Shown: positions 1-6,837 of the stretch, piece after piece
Position numbering within the stretch: the stretch's first letter is position 1
Layout: the number at the start of each line of letters is the position of its first letter
Assembly: GCA_947567585.1 (NCBI GenBank)
Contig: CANONE010000040.1
Coordinates: 1-15,001 of the forward strand
From: an uncultured Clostridia bacterium
Lineage (GTDB): Bacteria; Bacillota; Clostridia; Oscillospirales; Acutalibacteraceae
DNA length: 15,001 nt
Direction: 5' to 3'
Notes under the pieces: generated by a model
What the model was told of the DNA's origin: nothing
What the model saw: the letters and a program-made list of their open reading frames with translations, nothing else
Databases searched by the model: none
Made by a program: the position numbers and the translations under genes

Positions 1-1144
1 GACGGGCCATAGACTGGGCCTGCTTGGCGGTGGTGTACTCCCTGAAATCGCAGAGCATGTCGATGCCCGGCAGGCCGAACTCCGGGTAGCAGCGCATGGC
101 GTCCCCCACGGCCTGGGTCTGGCTCTCCAGGGTGGGCTCGCCCATCAGGTGGCCGGTGAGCAGCAGATTGTTCTCCCGGCACCATTGACCTATCTGCTTA
201 CAGTAGCTCTCCAAGAACCGGTCGGTGACCAGATTCTGATACCGCCAGCGCGCCCGGGAAAGCCTGCCCCCGGGCAGTTCCCAAATGAGCTCGGGCAGCA
301 CGTCCAGCAGGTCTTCCTGATAGCGGGCCCGGTACAGCTCCGGCAGGCAGTCTGTCCAGGAGAGGAACAGGTCTTTTTGCTGGGCGGCGAAGTCCAGGGC
401 TTGCTTGGGCGCGAACTGGGGCTCGTCGGTGAAGATGCCCGGGGCTGCGCCGCCGAAGTCCCCTCCCACCCATTTTTTGTATGTCTCGTGGGTAGTCTCG
501 ATAAACTCGCGGATGGCCTGGGGGTTCAGGGTGTCCACATATGCCTGGTCGTTGAACCAGGGGTCGGCGGTGGCGTGCTCCATGTAGGCGTACCACTTTG
601 CGCCCCGGGTGCTGTCGGCCTCCCCAATGCGCCTATACTCCGCCAGACAGCCGTCCCCATCCAGCACAATGTCATAGACCGCAAGCAGCTCCCCATTATC
701 CTGACGGACGCTGTTCTGGCCCCGGCCCGGCTCGGGCCCTTTCGCCTGATGGGGGCGCTCTGGGGCGTAGGGTTCGGCGGTGAAAAGCAGGGTTTTCCGG
801 GCATTTTCAGGTCTGTTTCGGGTGACCTTCCCGCCCGCCGAACCCGAGGGCCAGCGGTCCTCGTCATAGAGCCAAGCCAGCATACCCTCCTTGCGGGCCT
901 CGTCCACACAGGCCCGGATGTGCTCCATGAACGGTGGCTCCAGATAGGGCGCGTCCAGGCCGGTGCGCATGTGCATGTGGAAGCCGCCCAGGCCCATCTT
1001 CTTGAATATGGCGATCTGTTCCAGGAGCTCCTCCCGGTTTAACTCTCCGTTCCAGGCCCAGAAGGGCGTGCCACGGTACTCGCTGGTGGGGCTGCGGAAC
1101 AGCTCCGGCGCGAGAGCTTTTTCCTTTGACTTTGGGTACAGCAT
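1..1144 (-). CDS. GH106-like glycoside hydrolase, N-terminal part (runs off window)
   Basis: The frame is open from an ATG at 1144 to the window edge, giving 381 residues; the C-terminus lies outside. The N-terminus reads PFWAWNGEL (about residues 27-35), then GGFHMHMRTGL (53-63), LYDEDRWPSGSAGG (92-105) and FTDEPQF (about 240). These match the start of large clostridial glycoside hydrolases related to GH106 (alpha-L-rhamnosidase-type); family members usually exceed 700 residues. There is no signal peptide, so it probably acts in the cytoplasm on imported oligosaccharides. The ribosome site GAGAGGA lies about 11 bases before the ATG. It starts 5 bases after the stop of the isomerase gene, so the two are probably co-transcribed. 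With PL11, GH51 and GH27 remnants nearby, a role in rhamnogalacturonan breakdown is reasonable, but substrate specificity is inferred. Confidence 0.8.
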   Translation of the reverse strand, partial: MLYPKSKEKALAPELFRSPTSEYRGTPFWAWNGELNREELLEQIAIFKKMGLGGFHMHMRTGLDAPYLEPPFMEHIRACVDEARKEGMLAWLYDEDRWPSGSAGGKVTRNRPENARKTLLFTAEPYAPERPHQAKGPEPGRGQNSVRQDNGELLAVYDIVLDGDGCLAEYRRIGEADSTRGAKWYAYMEHATADPWFNDQAYVDTLNPQAIREFIETTHETYKKWVGGDFGGAAPGIFTDEPQFAPKQALDFAAQQKDLFLSWTDCLPELYRARYQEDLLDVLPELIWELPGGRLSRARWRYQNLVTDRFLESYCKQIGQWCRENNLLLTGHLMGEPTLESQTQAVGDAMRCYPEFGLPGIDMLCDFREYTTAKQAQSMAR

Positions 1145-1149
1145 ACTAA

Positions 1150-1926
1150 TCACATCCTCTCTTTCAGCAGCGCAAAACCGGCCTTCGCGTCCTCCTCGAA
1201 GTGCTCACAGCCCGCCTCGATACTCACCCGGCCCTGGTAACCCGCCGTTTTCAGTACCGCGAACATCTCAGCGTATTCGCCCCGCCGGTCTGCCGGATCA
1301 CCATGTTTTGGATAAGTCCGTCCCTCCGGGCAGGCGATGTGCACATGCCAAAGAAGGTCCCCCGCATCGGCAAGCGCTGTAAGCGGCTCGCCCTCGCAGT
1401 GCATATGGTAGGTGTCGCCCAGCACGCCCACGTGGGGCAGGTCCAGCAGCGCCGCCAGCTCCACCGCCTCGCCCACCCGGTTCAGGATGTTGCATTCCTC
1501 CCGGCGCAGGGGCTCGATGGCGATGCGCAGGCCGTGTTCACCGGCAAGGCGGTCCGCCAGCGTCAGGTAATCCCGGAGCTGCCGCCAGGCCCTGGCCCAG
1601 GAGAAACCCTTCGGCACCCGCCGACTGCCCCCGGAGCCAAAGACGATGACCTGCGCCCCTAGCTGCTCAGCACGGGCAAAGGCGGTGGAGAGGTAGCTCT
1701 CTGCCCGGGCAAGGTCTGCCGCCCCGCCCACCACCGACAGGTCCCCCGGAAGCATACCGTTCATGGCCTCGCAGCGCAGGCCGGACCCCGTCAGGCTCTC
1801 TGCGGCATGACAAAATTCCTCCTCCGGCATGGCGGCTACCGCTGAAAGGCCGGTCTCTATGTAATCGTAGCCCAGCCGGGCCAAAACCCCGGCGTTATCC
1901 AGGGACGTGCAGACTCCTAATTTCAT
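1150..1926 (-). CDS. sugar phosphate isomerase/epimerase (xylose isomerase-like TIM barrel)
   Basis: About 258 residues, a full-length AP_endonuc_2 / xylose-isomerase-like TIM barrel. The metal-site residues expected of the family are present. Counting from the upstream GTG at 1935, they are Glu141 (IAIEPL), Asp174 (GDTYHM), His199 (HVHIA) and Glu240 (VSIEAG). I prefer the ATG at 1926 because GGAAAG sits about 10 bases before it; the GTG at 1935 is almost on top of that site. The family interconverts ketoses or keto-sugar phosphates in the cytoplasm; the substrate cannot be read from sequence. It is first in a two-gene unit with the GH106-like gene and has its own promoter at 1987-2015. A separate fragment of another member of this superfamily lies at 2696-2825 on the other strand. 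Confidence 0.85.
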   Translation of the reverse strand: MKLGVCTSLDNAGVLARLGYDYIETGLSAVAAMPEEEFCHAAESLTGSGLRCEAMNGMLPGDLSVVGGAADLARAESYLSTAFARAEQLGAQVIVFGSGGSRRVPKGFSWARAWRQLRDYLTLADRLAGEHGLRIAIEPLRREECNILNRVGEAVELAALLDLPHVGVLGDTYHMHCEGEPLTALADAGDLLWHVHIACPEGRTYPKHGDPADRRGEYAEMFAVLKTAGYQGRVSIEAGCEHFEEDAKAGFALLKERM

Positions 1927-1986
1927 TTTATTCACACTTTCCGGCTTAGGCCGTTTATTATTTAGGGGAAGTTCCCCGCTAGAGAT

Positions 1987-2022
1987 ATTATATCATTTTC
2001 CATAAAAATTGTATATATGGAA
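1987..2022 (-). promoter_or_regulatory. promoter of the isomerase operon with overlapping inverted repeat
   Basis: On the minus strand, TATACA (2015-2010) and TATAAT (1992-1987) are separated by 17 bases, a good sigma-A promoter. TTCCATA at 1998-2004 and TATGGAA at 2016-2022 form a perfect 7-base inverted repeat straddling the -35 box. This is a plausible operator for a LacI- or AraC-type sugar regulator. The operator role is inference. Confidence 0.55.
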
Positions 2023-2028
2023 CCGTGT

Positions 2029-2077
2029 CAGCGGTCACTGAAAACCGCTGGTAAAATTGCGTGGGAACTGGTATAAT
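2029..2077 (+). promoter_or_regulatory. possible extended -10 promoter reading into the PL11 remnant, with upstream hairpin
   Basis: TGGTATAAT at 2069-2077 is an extended -10 match on the plus strand, about 15 bases before recognisable PL11-side sequence. No good -35 is seen. A perfect 7-base inverted repeat, CAGCGGT (2029-2035) and ACCGCTG (2044-2050), lies just upstream and may be an operator; it lacks a T tract, so it is not a terminator. Probably the relict promoter of the rhamnogalacturonan lyase gene. Confidence 0.3.
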
Positions 2078-2087
2078 TATTTCAAAT

Positions 2088-2695
2088 CATCCTACATACC
2101 GGGAGCACCTGGTGGAGATGGTCATGAACTGGAGCAGCCGCCCCCAGGTGCAGAGCGGTCAGTGGCCCCGCACGTTGGAGGAATGCTTCGGCATACCTGC
2201 CCGGTTATCCCCTGAGCCGCCATGACGCAGAGAAGCTGGTAGACTATTTCATCACCGAGTACGCCCCCTCTCGAGACAGCCACAACCATCTTGAGGCGTT
2301 CGAGGGCTTTATCTTCACCGGGCGGAGTACCTGACCATGTTCAGCGGGACGGGCCGGGAGCTGGAGATATTCAACGTGTTCGAGGAGGGGAAGAACGCCC
2401 CCTACGGGACGCGGAGACCGGGGAGGTCCTTTTCGGCGAGTATTTCGAGGGTGACCTGGGCCGGTGCATGATTGGGGATATCGCCCACGATGTGTGGGGA
2501 TTGCAGGTTTGGGTCAACGATGTGTTCCACTGCAAGGGACGGCGGCTGGATATGCCCGTGCCCTCCACCAGCACCGAGGACGCGCCCCACAAGCTGTTCA
2601 CCCTGATGCACGACCCACAGTACCGCTGCGGTATTGCCTGGCAAAACAGCTGCTATAATCAGACGGTATATCCGTCCTTCTATTATGCCGGAGAG
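2088..2695 (+). pseudogene. rhamnogalacturonan lyase (PL11) remnant, frameshifted
   Basis: Homology-like reading requires moving through three frames, with breaks near 2190, 2325 and 2400. Recognisable blocks are YFITEYAPSRDSHNHLEAFEGF (about 2230-2310, read here as YFITEYAPSR then HLEAFEGF), EYLTMFSG (from 2325), AETGEVLFGEYFEGDLGRCM (from about 2408), and LFTLMHDPQYRCGIAWQNS near the 3' end, followed by YPSFYYAGEL. The LMHDPxYRxxIAWQN / PSFY ending is the usual C-terminus of PL11 rhamnogalacturonan lyases, which cleave the RG-I backbone of pectin. The first ~45 residues (REHLVEMVMNWSSRP) I do not recognise. PL11 enzymes are normally about 600 residues, so most of the gene is missing as well as frameshifted. 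The call is by remembered family pattern, not by alignment. Confidence 0.6.
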
Positions 2696-2825
2696 CTTCG
2701 GCGTAATACTAGCGATCGAGCCGGTGGTGCGCCACGCAATCTGGGGGCCGGAGGTCTGCCGGAAAGTTTTGGACGCAGCGGGCAGCCCCAATCTCCAGGT
2801 GATATTCGACCCGGTCAATCTGCTG
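2696..2825 (+). pseudogene. internal fragment of a sugar phosphate isomerase/epimerase
   Basis: About 43 codons in one frame read FGVILAIEPVVRHAIWGPEV followed by VLDAAGSPNLQVIFDPVNLL. This is the central Glu-strand to Asp-strand section of TIM-barrel sugar isomerases/epimerases (AIEP and IFDPVN carry metal-site Glu and Asp). There is no start, no N-terminus and no C-terminus. It follows the PL11 remnant directly and meets the antisense araA remnant at about 2814-2825, where GTCAATCTGCTG can be read as part of either gene. It differs from the intact isomerase at 1150-1926, so it is not a simple copy of it. Confidence 0.6.
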
Positions 2826-3059
2826 CTTCAGCCCCTCTACCGTGGTGTCTTTGCCGATATGCACATACTCGATCCCCATGATATCCGCCCAGTCCTCCAA
2901 CATCTGAGCGGTAGCGTCAAAGCTCAGCACCGTATGGTGCGCCCCGCCCGCCATGATCCACAGCTTCGCGCCGGTGCACAGGTCTGGGTAGGCTTTCCAC
3001 ATGACCCTTGCTACCGGCAGGTTGGGCATATCCATGATGGGCTTCACCGCCTCGATAGC
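2814..3059 (-). pseudogene. araA: L-arabinose isomerase C-terminal fragment
   Basis: Residues about 31-112 of the local open frame read MPNLPVARVMWKAYPDL, LWIMAGGAHHTVLSFD and GIEYVHIGKDTTVEGLKQ. This is the C-terminal end of L-arabinose isomerase (AraA), including the AGGAHHT segment that holds an active-site histidine. AraA converts L-arabinose to L-ribulose; the full enzyme is about 500 residues, so over 80% is missing. It is joined in frame to a GH27 N-terminus upstream and runs beyond the natural end into antisense isomerase/PL11 sequence (stop at 2709). It cannot be functional. Confidence 0.75.
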
Positions 3060-3149
3060 TTTGACCTGTTCTTCGTTGACGGCGGTGTCGTAATAATCAT
3101 AGCTGTTCCACCCCATGGGCGGGGTGGGCGCAAAGGTGTTTTTGTTCAT
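3060..3149 (-). pseudogene. GH27 alpha-galactosidase N-terminal fragment
   Basis: The ATG at 3149 has a strong ribosome site (AGGAAAGG about 9 bases upstream) and is followed by a protein start containing PTPPMGWNSYDYYDTAVNEE, the hallmark opening of GH27/melibiase family proteins (PPMGWNSY). After about 30 residues the frame changes in identity to araA with no frameshift. The resulting open frame of 146 codons (3149 to 2709) could be translated as a chimeric peptide. GH27 enzymes release alpha-linked galactose or arabinopyranose; only the extreme N-terminus is left here. Confidence 0.7.
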
Positions 3150-3177
3150 TGTATGCGACCTTTCCTATCCGCAAATT

Positions 3178-3359
3178 TTACCATTTCCCCCAGGGGCAGA
3201 CCTGGCGCAGCTTTGCCGCCCGGACCTCCGCAAAGCACCCGCACTGGGCGCACACGCCGTTTTTCAGGTCGTCGCAGTTTTTGCAGAGGGCCAGCCTGCG
3301 GTCGTATTCCTCGGGTGGGGCCTTCTGCTCCAGGGGGACATTATCTATAATGTCGCCGC
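3178..3359 (-). pseudogene. DUF6171 Cys-rich protein, C-terminal part fused to GH51
   Basis: The last ~60 residues of the frame ending at 3178 read APPEEYDRRLALCKNCDDL, then NGVCAQCGCFAEVRAA and a terminal CPWGKW. The CxxC ... CxxCGC ... RAAK ... CP pattern is that of DUF6171, a small clostridial protein that looks like a zinc ribbon and has no known function. Normally it is a separate gene of about 80-110 residues with an N-terminal CxxC pair. Here the N-terminal part is absent and the sequence continues directly from GH51. The junction is near 3360-3395. The metal-binding part is intact, so a functional tag cannot be excluded, but deletion fusion is more likely. Confidence 0.6.
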
Positions 3360-4529
3360 AGGCCCTGCCGTTGATGCTCAGGTTGGAGATGGCAAATTCC
3401 GAGCTGCCCGCGCAAATCGTTACCGGCCCTTCAATGGGTTCCGGCATGGGGGCTTTAGGCTTCGGCAGGCCGCCCAGGGGCAGTAGCGCGTCCCCCTGGT
3501 AGTTCATGAACAGCTTTTGCACATAGTAGCTGGGGGTGCCATAGGCCCGGTGGTTGTCGAAGAAAATCATGTCCGGCTTCCAGTTGGTGTAGTCCACATT
3601 GCAGAGCATGGGCGCGTAACAGGCCAGCCCCACCGCCGGGGCCTTCTCCAAGCCAATCATATATGCCGCCTCGGCAAGGGCGTTCCCCCAGGCATTGCCC
3701 TGGGTGGCGTACTCGCCCAGGAAAACCTTTGGCCCGCTGGGGTCGAAACCGTCGTAGCGGTGGGCGTTGGCAAGGAACCACTCCGGGGACTGGTAGTAGT
3801 GCTCGTCCACCAGGTCCACGCCCAGCCTGCGGGCGCAGTCCCAGCCCCGCTCATACTCGCCGCCCGCCGCGAAGGGCCCGCTGGTGCCAATGATCTTCAC
3901 CTCCGGGTGCTTCTCCCGCACGGCCTTGAAAATAATCTCAAACCGGTCGAAGAACCCCTGCCCCACCTCCTCGTTGCCGATGGCCAGGTACTCCAAGCCA
4001 AAGGGCTCCGGGTGGCCCAGCCGCGCCCGCTCGCCGCCCCAGACCGTGTCCGGGCCGCCGTTGGCGAACTCGATCAGGTCCAGCGCGTCATCGATCCAGG
4101 GCTGAAGCTCGTTAAGAGGAGCGCCCCGGTCGTGGTGGGGGCCCCAGGCCCCGGGCAGCACAGGCAGGGGCTTTGCGCCTATGTCCTCGCAGAACTGGAA
4201 ATACTCGTAGTATACCCCAGGTTCCGCACACCGCCGCCGGTACCGGCTTTGGCGACCTCTAAAACAAGATAATGCGGGTTCTTCGTATTCAGGGGCGTGT
4301 GGCTCTCCACATGACAATTTGCTGTGCTTGACCCTCGCTGAACGGTCTCCCAGGCGGTGGGGGCGTGATACTTTGGGCTGTCGATGGGGTCGAACTCAAA
4401 GGAGCGGTTCTGCACCAGCTCGCCGTACAAGCCGCCGTCCGCGGCATGGTTCAAATCCTCGAAGAAGATGCCGAACAGGTCACCCTGCTCTTTCGTGGGC
4501 TCGCGGCCCACCTTCAATTTTAGCTTCAT
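3360..4529 (-). pseudogene. alpha-L-arabinofuranosidase (GH51) with internal deletion and frameshift
   Basis: The ATG at 4529 (AAAGGA about 9 bases upstream) opens a GH51 N-terminus: LFGIFFEDLNHAADGGLYGE followed by LVQNRSFEF. After about 105 residues (NLGY) the frame changes near 4208-4218, and the other frame resumes at YYEYFQFCEDIGAKPLPVLP. In the family these two points are roughly 200 residues apart, so a central block is deleted and the 3' part is out of frame (the N-terminal frame stops at 4179). The 3' part keeps the acid/base region YLAIGNEE and the likely nucleophile in KVFLGEYA. The usual C-terminus is replaced by DUF6171. GH51 enzymes remove arabinofuranose from arabinan and arabinoxylan. 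As read, the gene cannot make an active enzyme. Confidence 0.75.
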
Positions 4530-4544
4530 GGGCAGTTTCCTTTC

Positions 4545-4588
4545 AAAAAATGTAGACGGGGACGGGGGAGCGCCCCTTTCCCCGTCTA
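4545..4588 (-). terminator. intrinsic terminator / attenuator between permease and GH51
   Basis: A perfect 10-base-pair stem (4553-4562 with 4579-4588) contains an inner GGGG/CCCC stem with an AGCG loop. On the minus strand it is followed by a T tract (complement of the A run at 4545-4550). It sits directly upstream of the GH51 ribosome site, so it may lower read-through from the transporter genes into GH51 rather than end the operon. Confidence 0.65.
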
Positions 4589-4627
4589 TGGGTATTCTAT
4601 AATTAAGCAAGAAAAAACGCAATACTT

Positions 4628-5548
4628 TTATCCCTTCACAGACCCCAGCATCACGCCCTGGACAAAATACTTCTGGGCGAAGGGGTAAATGATAATCATG
4701 GGGATGGCCGACATGACCATCGCCGCCAATTCGATGGTCTTGGCGTTGACGATAGCGTTGTTGTTTTGTGAGAACAGCTCGGAGATATTTGCGCTGGAGG
4801 CCATCGCCGAGGCGGTAAGCTGGTCGGTGGCGTTGTAGCTCTGCACCAGCTCCAGGATGTAGTACTGCAGGGTTTTCAGCTCCGGGCTCTGGGTGTAGTA
4901 AAGGGTGGTGGAGTAATCGTTCCACACGCCCACGGCGGTGAACACGCAAAGCGCTGCCAGCACGGGCTTCGAGAGGGGCATGACGATCTTCCAGTAGATG
5001 GTGAACTCGCTGGCTCCGTCCAGCTTGGCGGACTCAAACAGCGCCTCGGGCAGGGCCTTAAAGTTGGTGTTGTAGATGATCACGTTATAGTAGCCGCCGA
5101 ACAGGCTGGGGATAATGTAGATCCAGAAGTTATCATAGAGCCCCAGGGTGCTTATCAGCAGGAAGAAGGGAATTACGCCGCCGGAGAAGTACATGCTCAC
5201 CAGGCCCAGGGCAGAGTAGAACTTCTTGCCCCGCAGGTAGGTGCGGGAGTAGGCGTAGGCGAACATGGAGGTGATGACGGTGGAGGCCACGGTCACGATA
5301 ACAGTCCGCAGGGCGGTAATGCCCAGCGCCCGCAGGATGGAGGAGTCGCTGAGCACGGTGCGCCAGCTCTCCATAGTGAACTCAGCCGGGAGGAAGATGG
5401 AGAACCCACGCTGGATGGCGTAGCCGGTGTTCATGGAATTGATGATGGCGTAATAGAAGGGATAGAGGGACACCAGAATCAAAATCGCCATGATAACGGT
5501 GCTGATGACGTGGAATATCCTCTCCCCCATAGATTTGCTCTGTACCAT
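4628..5548 (-). CDS. carbohydrate ABC transporter permease (LplC/YtcP type, CUT1)
   Basis: 306 residues, normal length for MalG/LplC-type permeases, with six expected membrane helices (first helix about residues 12-33). The EAA cytoplasmic loop that contacts the ATPase is seen as LPEALFESAKLDGASEFTIY around residues 185-205. The C-terminal ending FVQGVMLGSVKG is typical of this subfamily, which imports oligosaccharides together with an LplB-type permease and a lipoprotein. The start is supported by AAAGGAGA about 8 bases before the ATG. It is the only complete transporter gene here: its partner permease and binding protein are truncated upstream, and no ATPase gene is present (CUT1 systems often share a distant MsmX-type ATPase). 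Probably imported pectin oligosaccharides; now likely orphaned. Confidence 0.9.
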   Translation of the reverse strand: MVQSKSMGERIFHVISTVIMAILILVSLYPFYYAIINSMNTGYAIQRGFSIFLPAEFTMESWRTVLSDSSILRALGITALRTVIVTVASTVITSMFAYAYSRTYLRGKKFYSALGLVSMYFSGGVIPFFLLISTLGLYDNFWIYIIPSLFGGYYNVIIYNTNFKALPEALFESAKLDGASEFTIYWKIVMPLSKPVLAALCVFTAVGVWNDYSTTLYYTQSPELKTLQYYILELVQSYNATDQLTASAMASSANISELFSQNNNAIVNAKTIELAAMVMSAIPMIIIYPFAQKYFVQGVMLGSVKG

Positions 5549-5565
5549 ATATGTTCTCCTTTCCC

Positions 5566-6042
5566 TTAGAACAGGCTGGAATCCGTCAGCTTGCCGGAGA
5601 CGAAGTTGGCCCCGAACAGCAGCAGGATAGCCAGCACGGACTTCATCAGCGAGGCGGCGGTGCCGATGCCGAAGTGGAACTGCTTGAGGCCGATGTTGTA
5701 CACATAGGTGTCGATCACCTGGCTGGCCTCCATGTTCAGCACGTTCTGGAACACGTATATCTGGGTGAAGTTGTTGTTGAGCATGCCCGCCACGGCGAAG
5801 ATGATCATGATCATCATGGTGGGCATAATTCCCGGCACGGTAACGTTCATAATTCGCTGCCAGCGGCTGGCCCCGTCGATGGTGGCTGCCTCATATAGGG
5901 TGGGGTCAATGCCCGCGATGGCGGCAAGGTACAGGATAGCCCCCCAGCCCAGGTCTTTGAGAAGGCCGGTGACAATGGCCACGCCCCAGAAGTATTTGGC
6001 GTCCGCCAGGAACAGGATGGGCTCGTCAACGATGTGCAGCGC
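5566..6042 (-). pseudogene. carbohydrate ABC transporter permease (LplB type), N-terminus missing
   Basis: The frame is open from the junction near 6042 to TAA at 5566, about 158 codons: DEPILFLADAKYFWGVAIVT, then the EAA loop LYEAATIDGASRWQRIMNVT and the family C-terminus FGANFVSGKLTDSSLF. Full LplB-type permeases are about 300 residues, so roughly the first half, with the first membrane helices, is gone. The sequence upstream is a solute-binding protein in a different frame, so no native start remains. It ends 17 bases before the lplC-type start, as expected for an intact operon order before the deletion. Confidence 0.8.
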
Positions 6043-6320
6043 TGCTTGGTAGCGTCATTCAGGCCCCAAATTTCCCGGTTATCCAGAGACTTGATGTGGC
6101 TGGGAAAGGAGTACCAGCCACCGTTGATGATCTTGGAGTCGGGCACATAGGTCTTGAAAAGCTCATCCATATCCCATACCAAACCAGCGTCTACAAGATC
6201 CTTAATGCGGGTGCCGTTGGTGATGGTGATAAGGTCGGGCAGGTTGCCGTCCACCATCATCAGGTTCAGCTTAGTGTCCGCGTCCTGGGCCGGGGTGTTG
6301 GCGGGGACGGTCACGCCATG
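6043..6320 (-). pseudogene. extracellular solute-binding protein, internal fragment
   Basis: About 90 codons read TVPANTPAQDADTKLNLMMV, GNLPDLITI and ELFKTYVPDS, ending at EIWGLNDATKQ. This matches the early-middle part of LplA/YtcQ-type sugar-binding lipoproteins (NTP..DAD.KLNLM.....LPDL). The signal peptide, lipobox and about 350 C-terminal residues are absent. The left join is to the ZIP N-terminus at about 6319 and the right join is to the LplB permease at about 6042, both out of frame. Order binding protein, LplB, LplC is the normal operon order, so the two partial genes are what is left of a real transporter operon. Confidence 0.75.
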
Positions 6321-6381
6321 CTGCCCCCAGGGAAGTCCCTAGAAATGGGAGCAGTAATTCTGCCAGAGCATTTTGTACCAT
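6319..6381 (-). pseudogene. ZIP-family metal transporter, first 21 residues only
   Basis: An ATG at 6381 with AGGAGG about 12 bases upstream starts MVQNALAELLLPFLGTSLGA, which matches the opening helix of clostridial ZIP/ZupT-type metal transporters (LxPFxGTxLGAAxVFF). The match is lost after GAA, and the hybrid frame stops at 6271. The start lies 75 bases downstream of the DUF454 gene with no terminator between them, so the ZIP gene was probably the last gene of the ABC exporter/YgbA operon. With only 21 residues the identification is tentative. Confidence 0.45.
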
Positions 6382-6456
6382 TTTCAGCGTTTGCCTCCTG
6401 CTTTACGTTTGGGTGCTGTGTTCATTATGCGCCATTGTCAGTTTGAAATACTCCCG

Positions 6457-6837
6457 TCAGCCATCTGCCGGAATCGTCTTGACCCCAAAGCAAAAATACA
6501 GAATATGGAATACCCACACGCACCCCAGCACAACACGCCCCACCGGCACGGCGTGCATCATCACAAAGCCGATGGACATGAGAAGGGTAACTGTCACCAT
6601 AATGCGCACCTTGGTCTTTTTCGTCATGCCCTTGCCCTGGACGAAGCTCTCCAGGTTCTCTTTATAGAGCTTCGTCCCCTTGAACCATTTATCCAAGCGT
6701 TCCGAGCTGCGGGCAAAGCAGAACGCCGCCAGCAGCAGGAAGGGAAATGCGGGCATCAAGGGCAGTACGGCCCCCACCGCACCCAGCCCCACGCCAACAC
6801 ATCCTAAAACTATGTAACCGATTTTCCGGATTCTCAT
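6457..6837 (-). CDS. YbaN/DUF454 family inner-membrane protein
   Basis: 126 residues, normal for DUF454. The N-terminus KIGYIVLGCVGVGLGAVGAV is followed by PLMPAFPFLLLAAFCFARSS, the family signature (LP..P..PFLLLAA.CFarsS). Two hydrophobic stretches at about 77-97 and 100-120 complete a small polytopic membrane protein. Function is unknown; in E. coli the family member is YbaN. The ATG at 6837 overlaps the stop of the YgbA-like gene as ATGA and has GGAGG upstream, so the two are translationally coupled. Confidence 0.85.
   Translation of the reverse strand: MRIRKIGYIVLGCVGVGLGAVGAVLPLMPAFPFLLLAAFCFARSSERLDKWFKGTKLYKENLESFVQGKGMTKKTKVRIMVTVTLLMSIGFVMMHAVPVGRVVLGCVWVFHILYFCFGVKTIPADG

Noticed and set aside
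149..1042. Long plus-strand open frame opposite the GH106-like gene
   Set aside because: It is antisense to a frame with clear glycosidase motifs; its product is low-complexity and rich in Gly/Pro/Val with no family match I can see. High GC makes long shadow frames common here.
2029..2050. Hairpin as an intrinsic terminator
   Set aside because: No T tract on either strand; it lies between two promoter-like regions and fits an operator better.
2634..3350. 238-codon plus-strand open frame as a single gene
   Set aside because: Only about 43 codons (2696-2825) look like real protein (isomerase fragment); the rest is antisense to araA and DUF6171/GH51.
3517..4272. Plus-strand open frame of 251 codons
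   Set aside because: It is antisense to GH51 catalytic motifs and has no ribosome site or recognisable domain.
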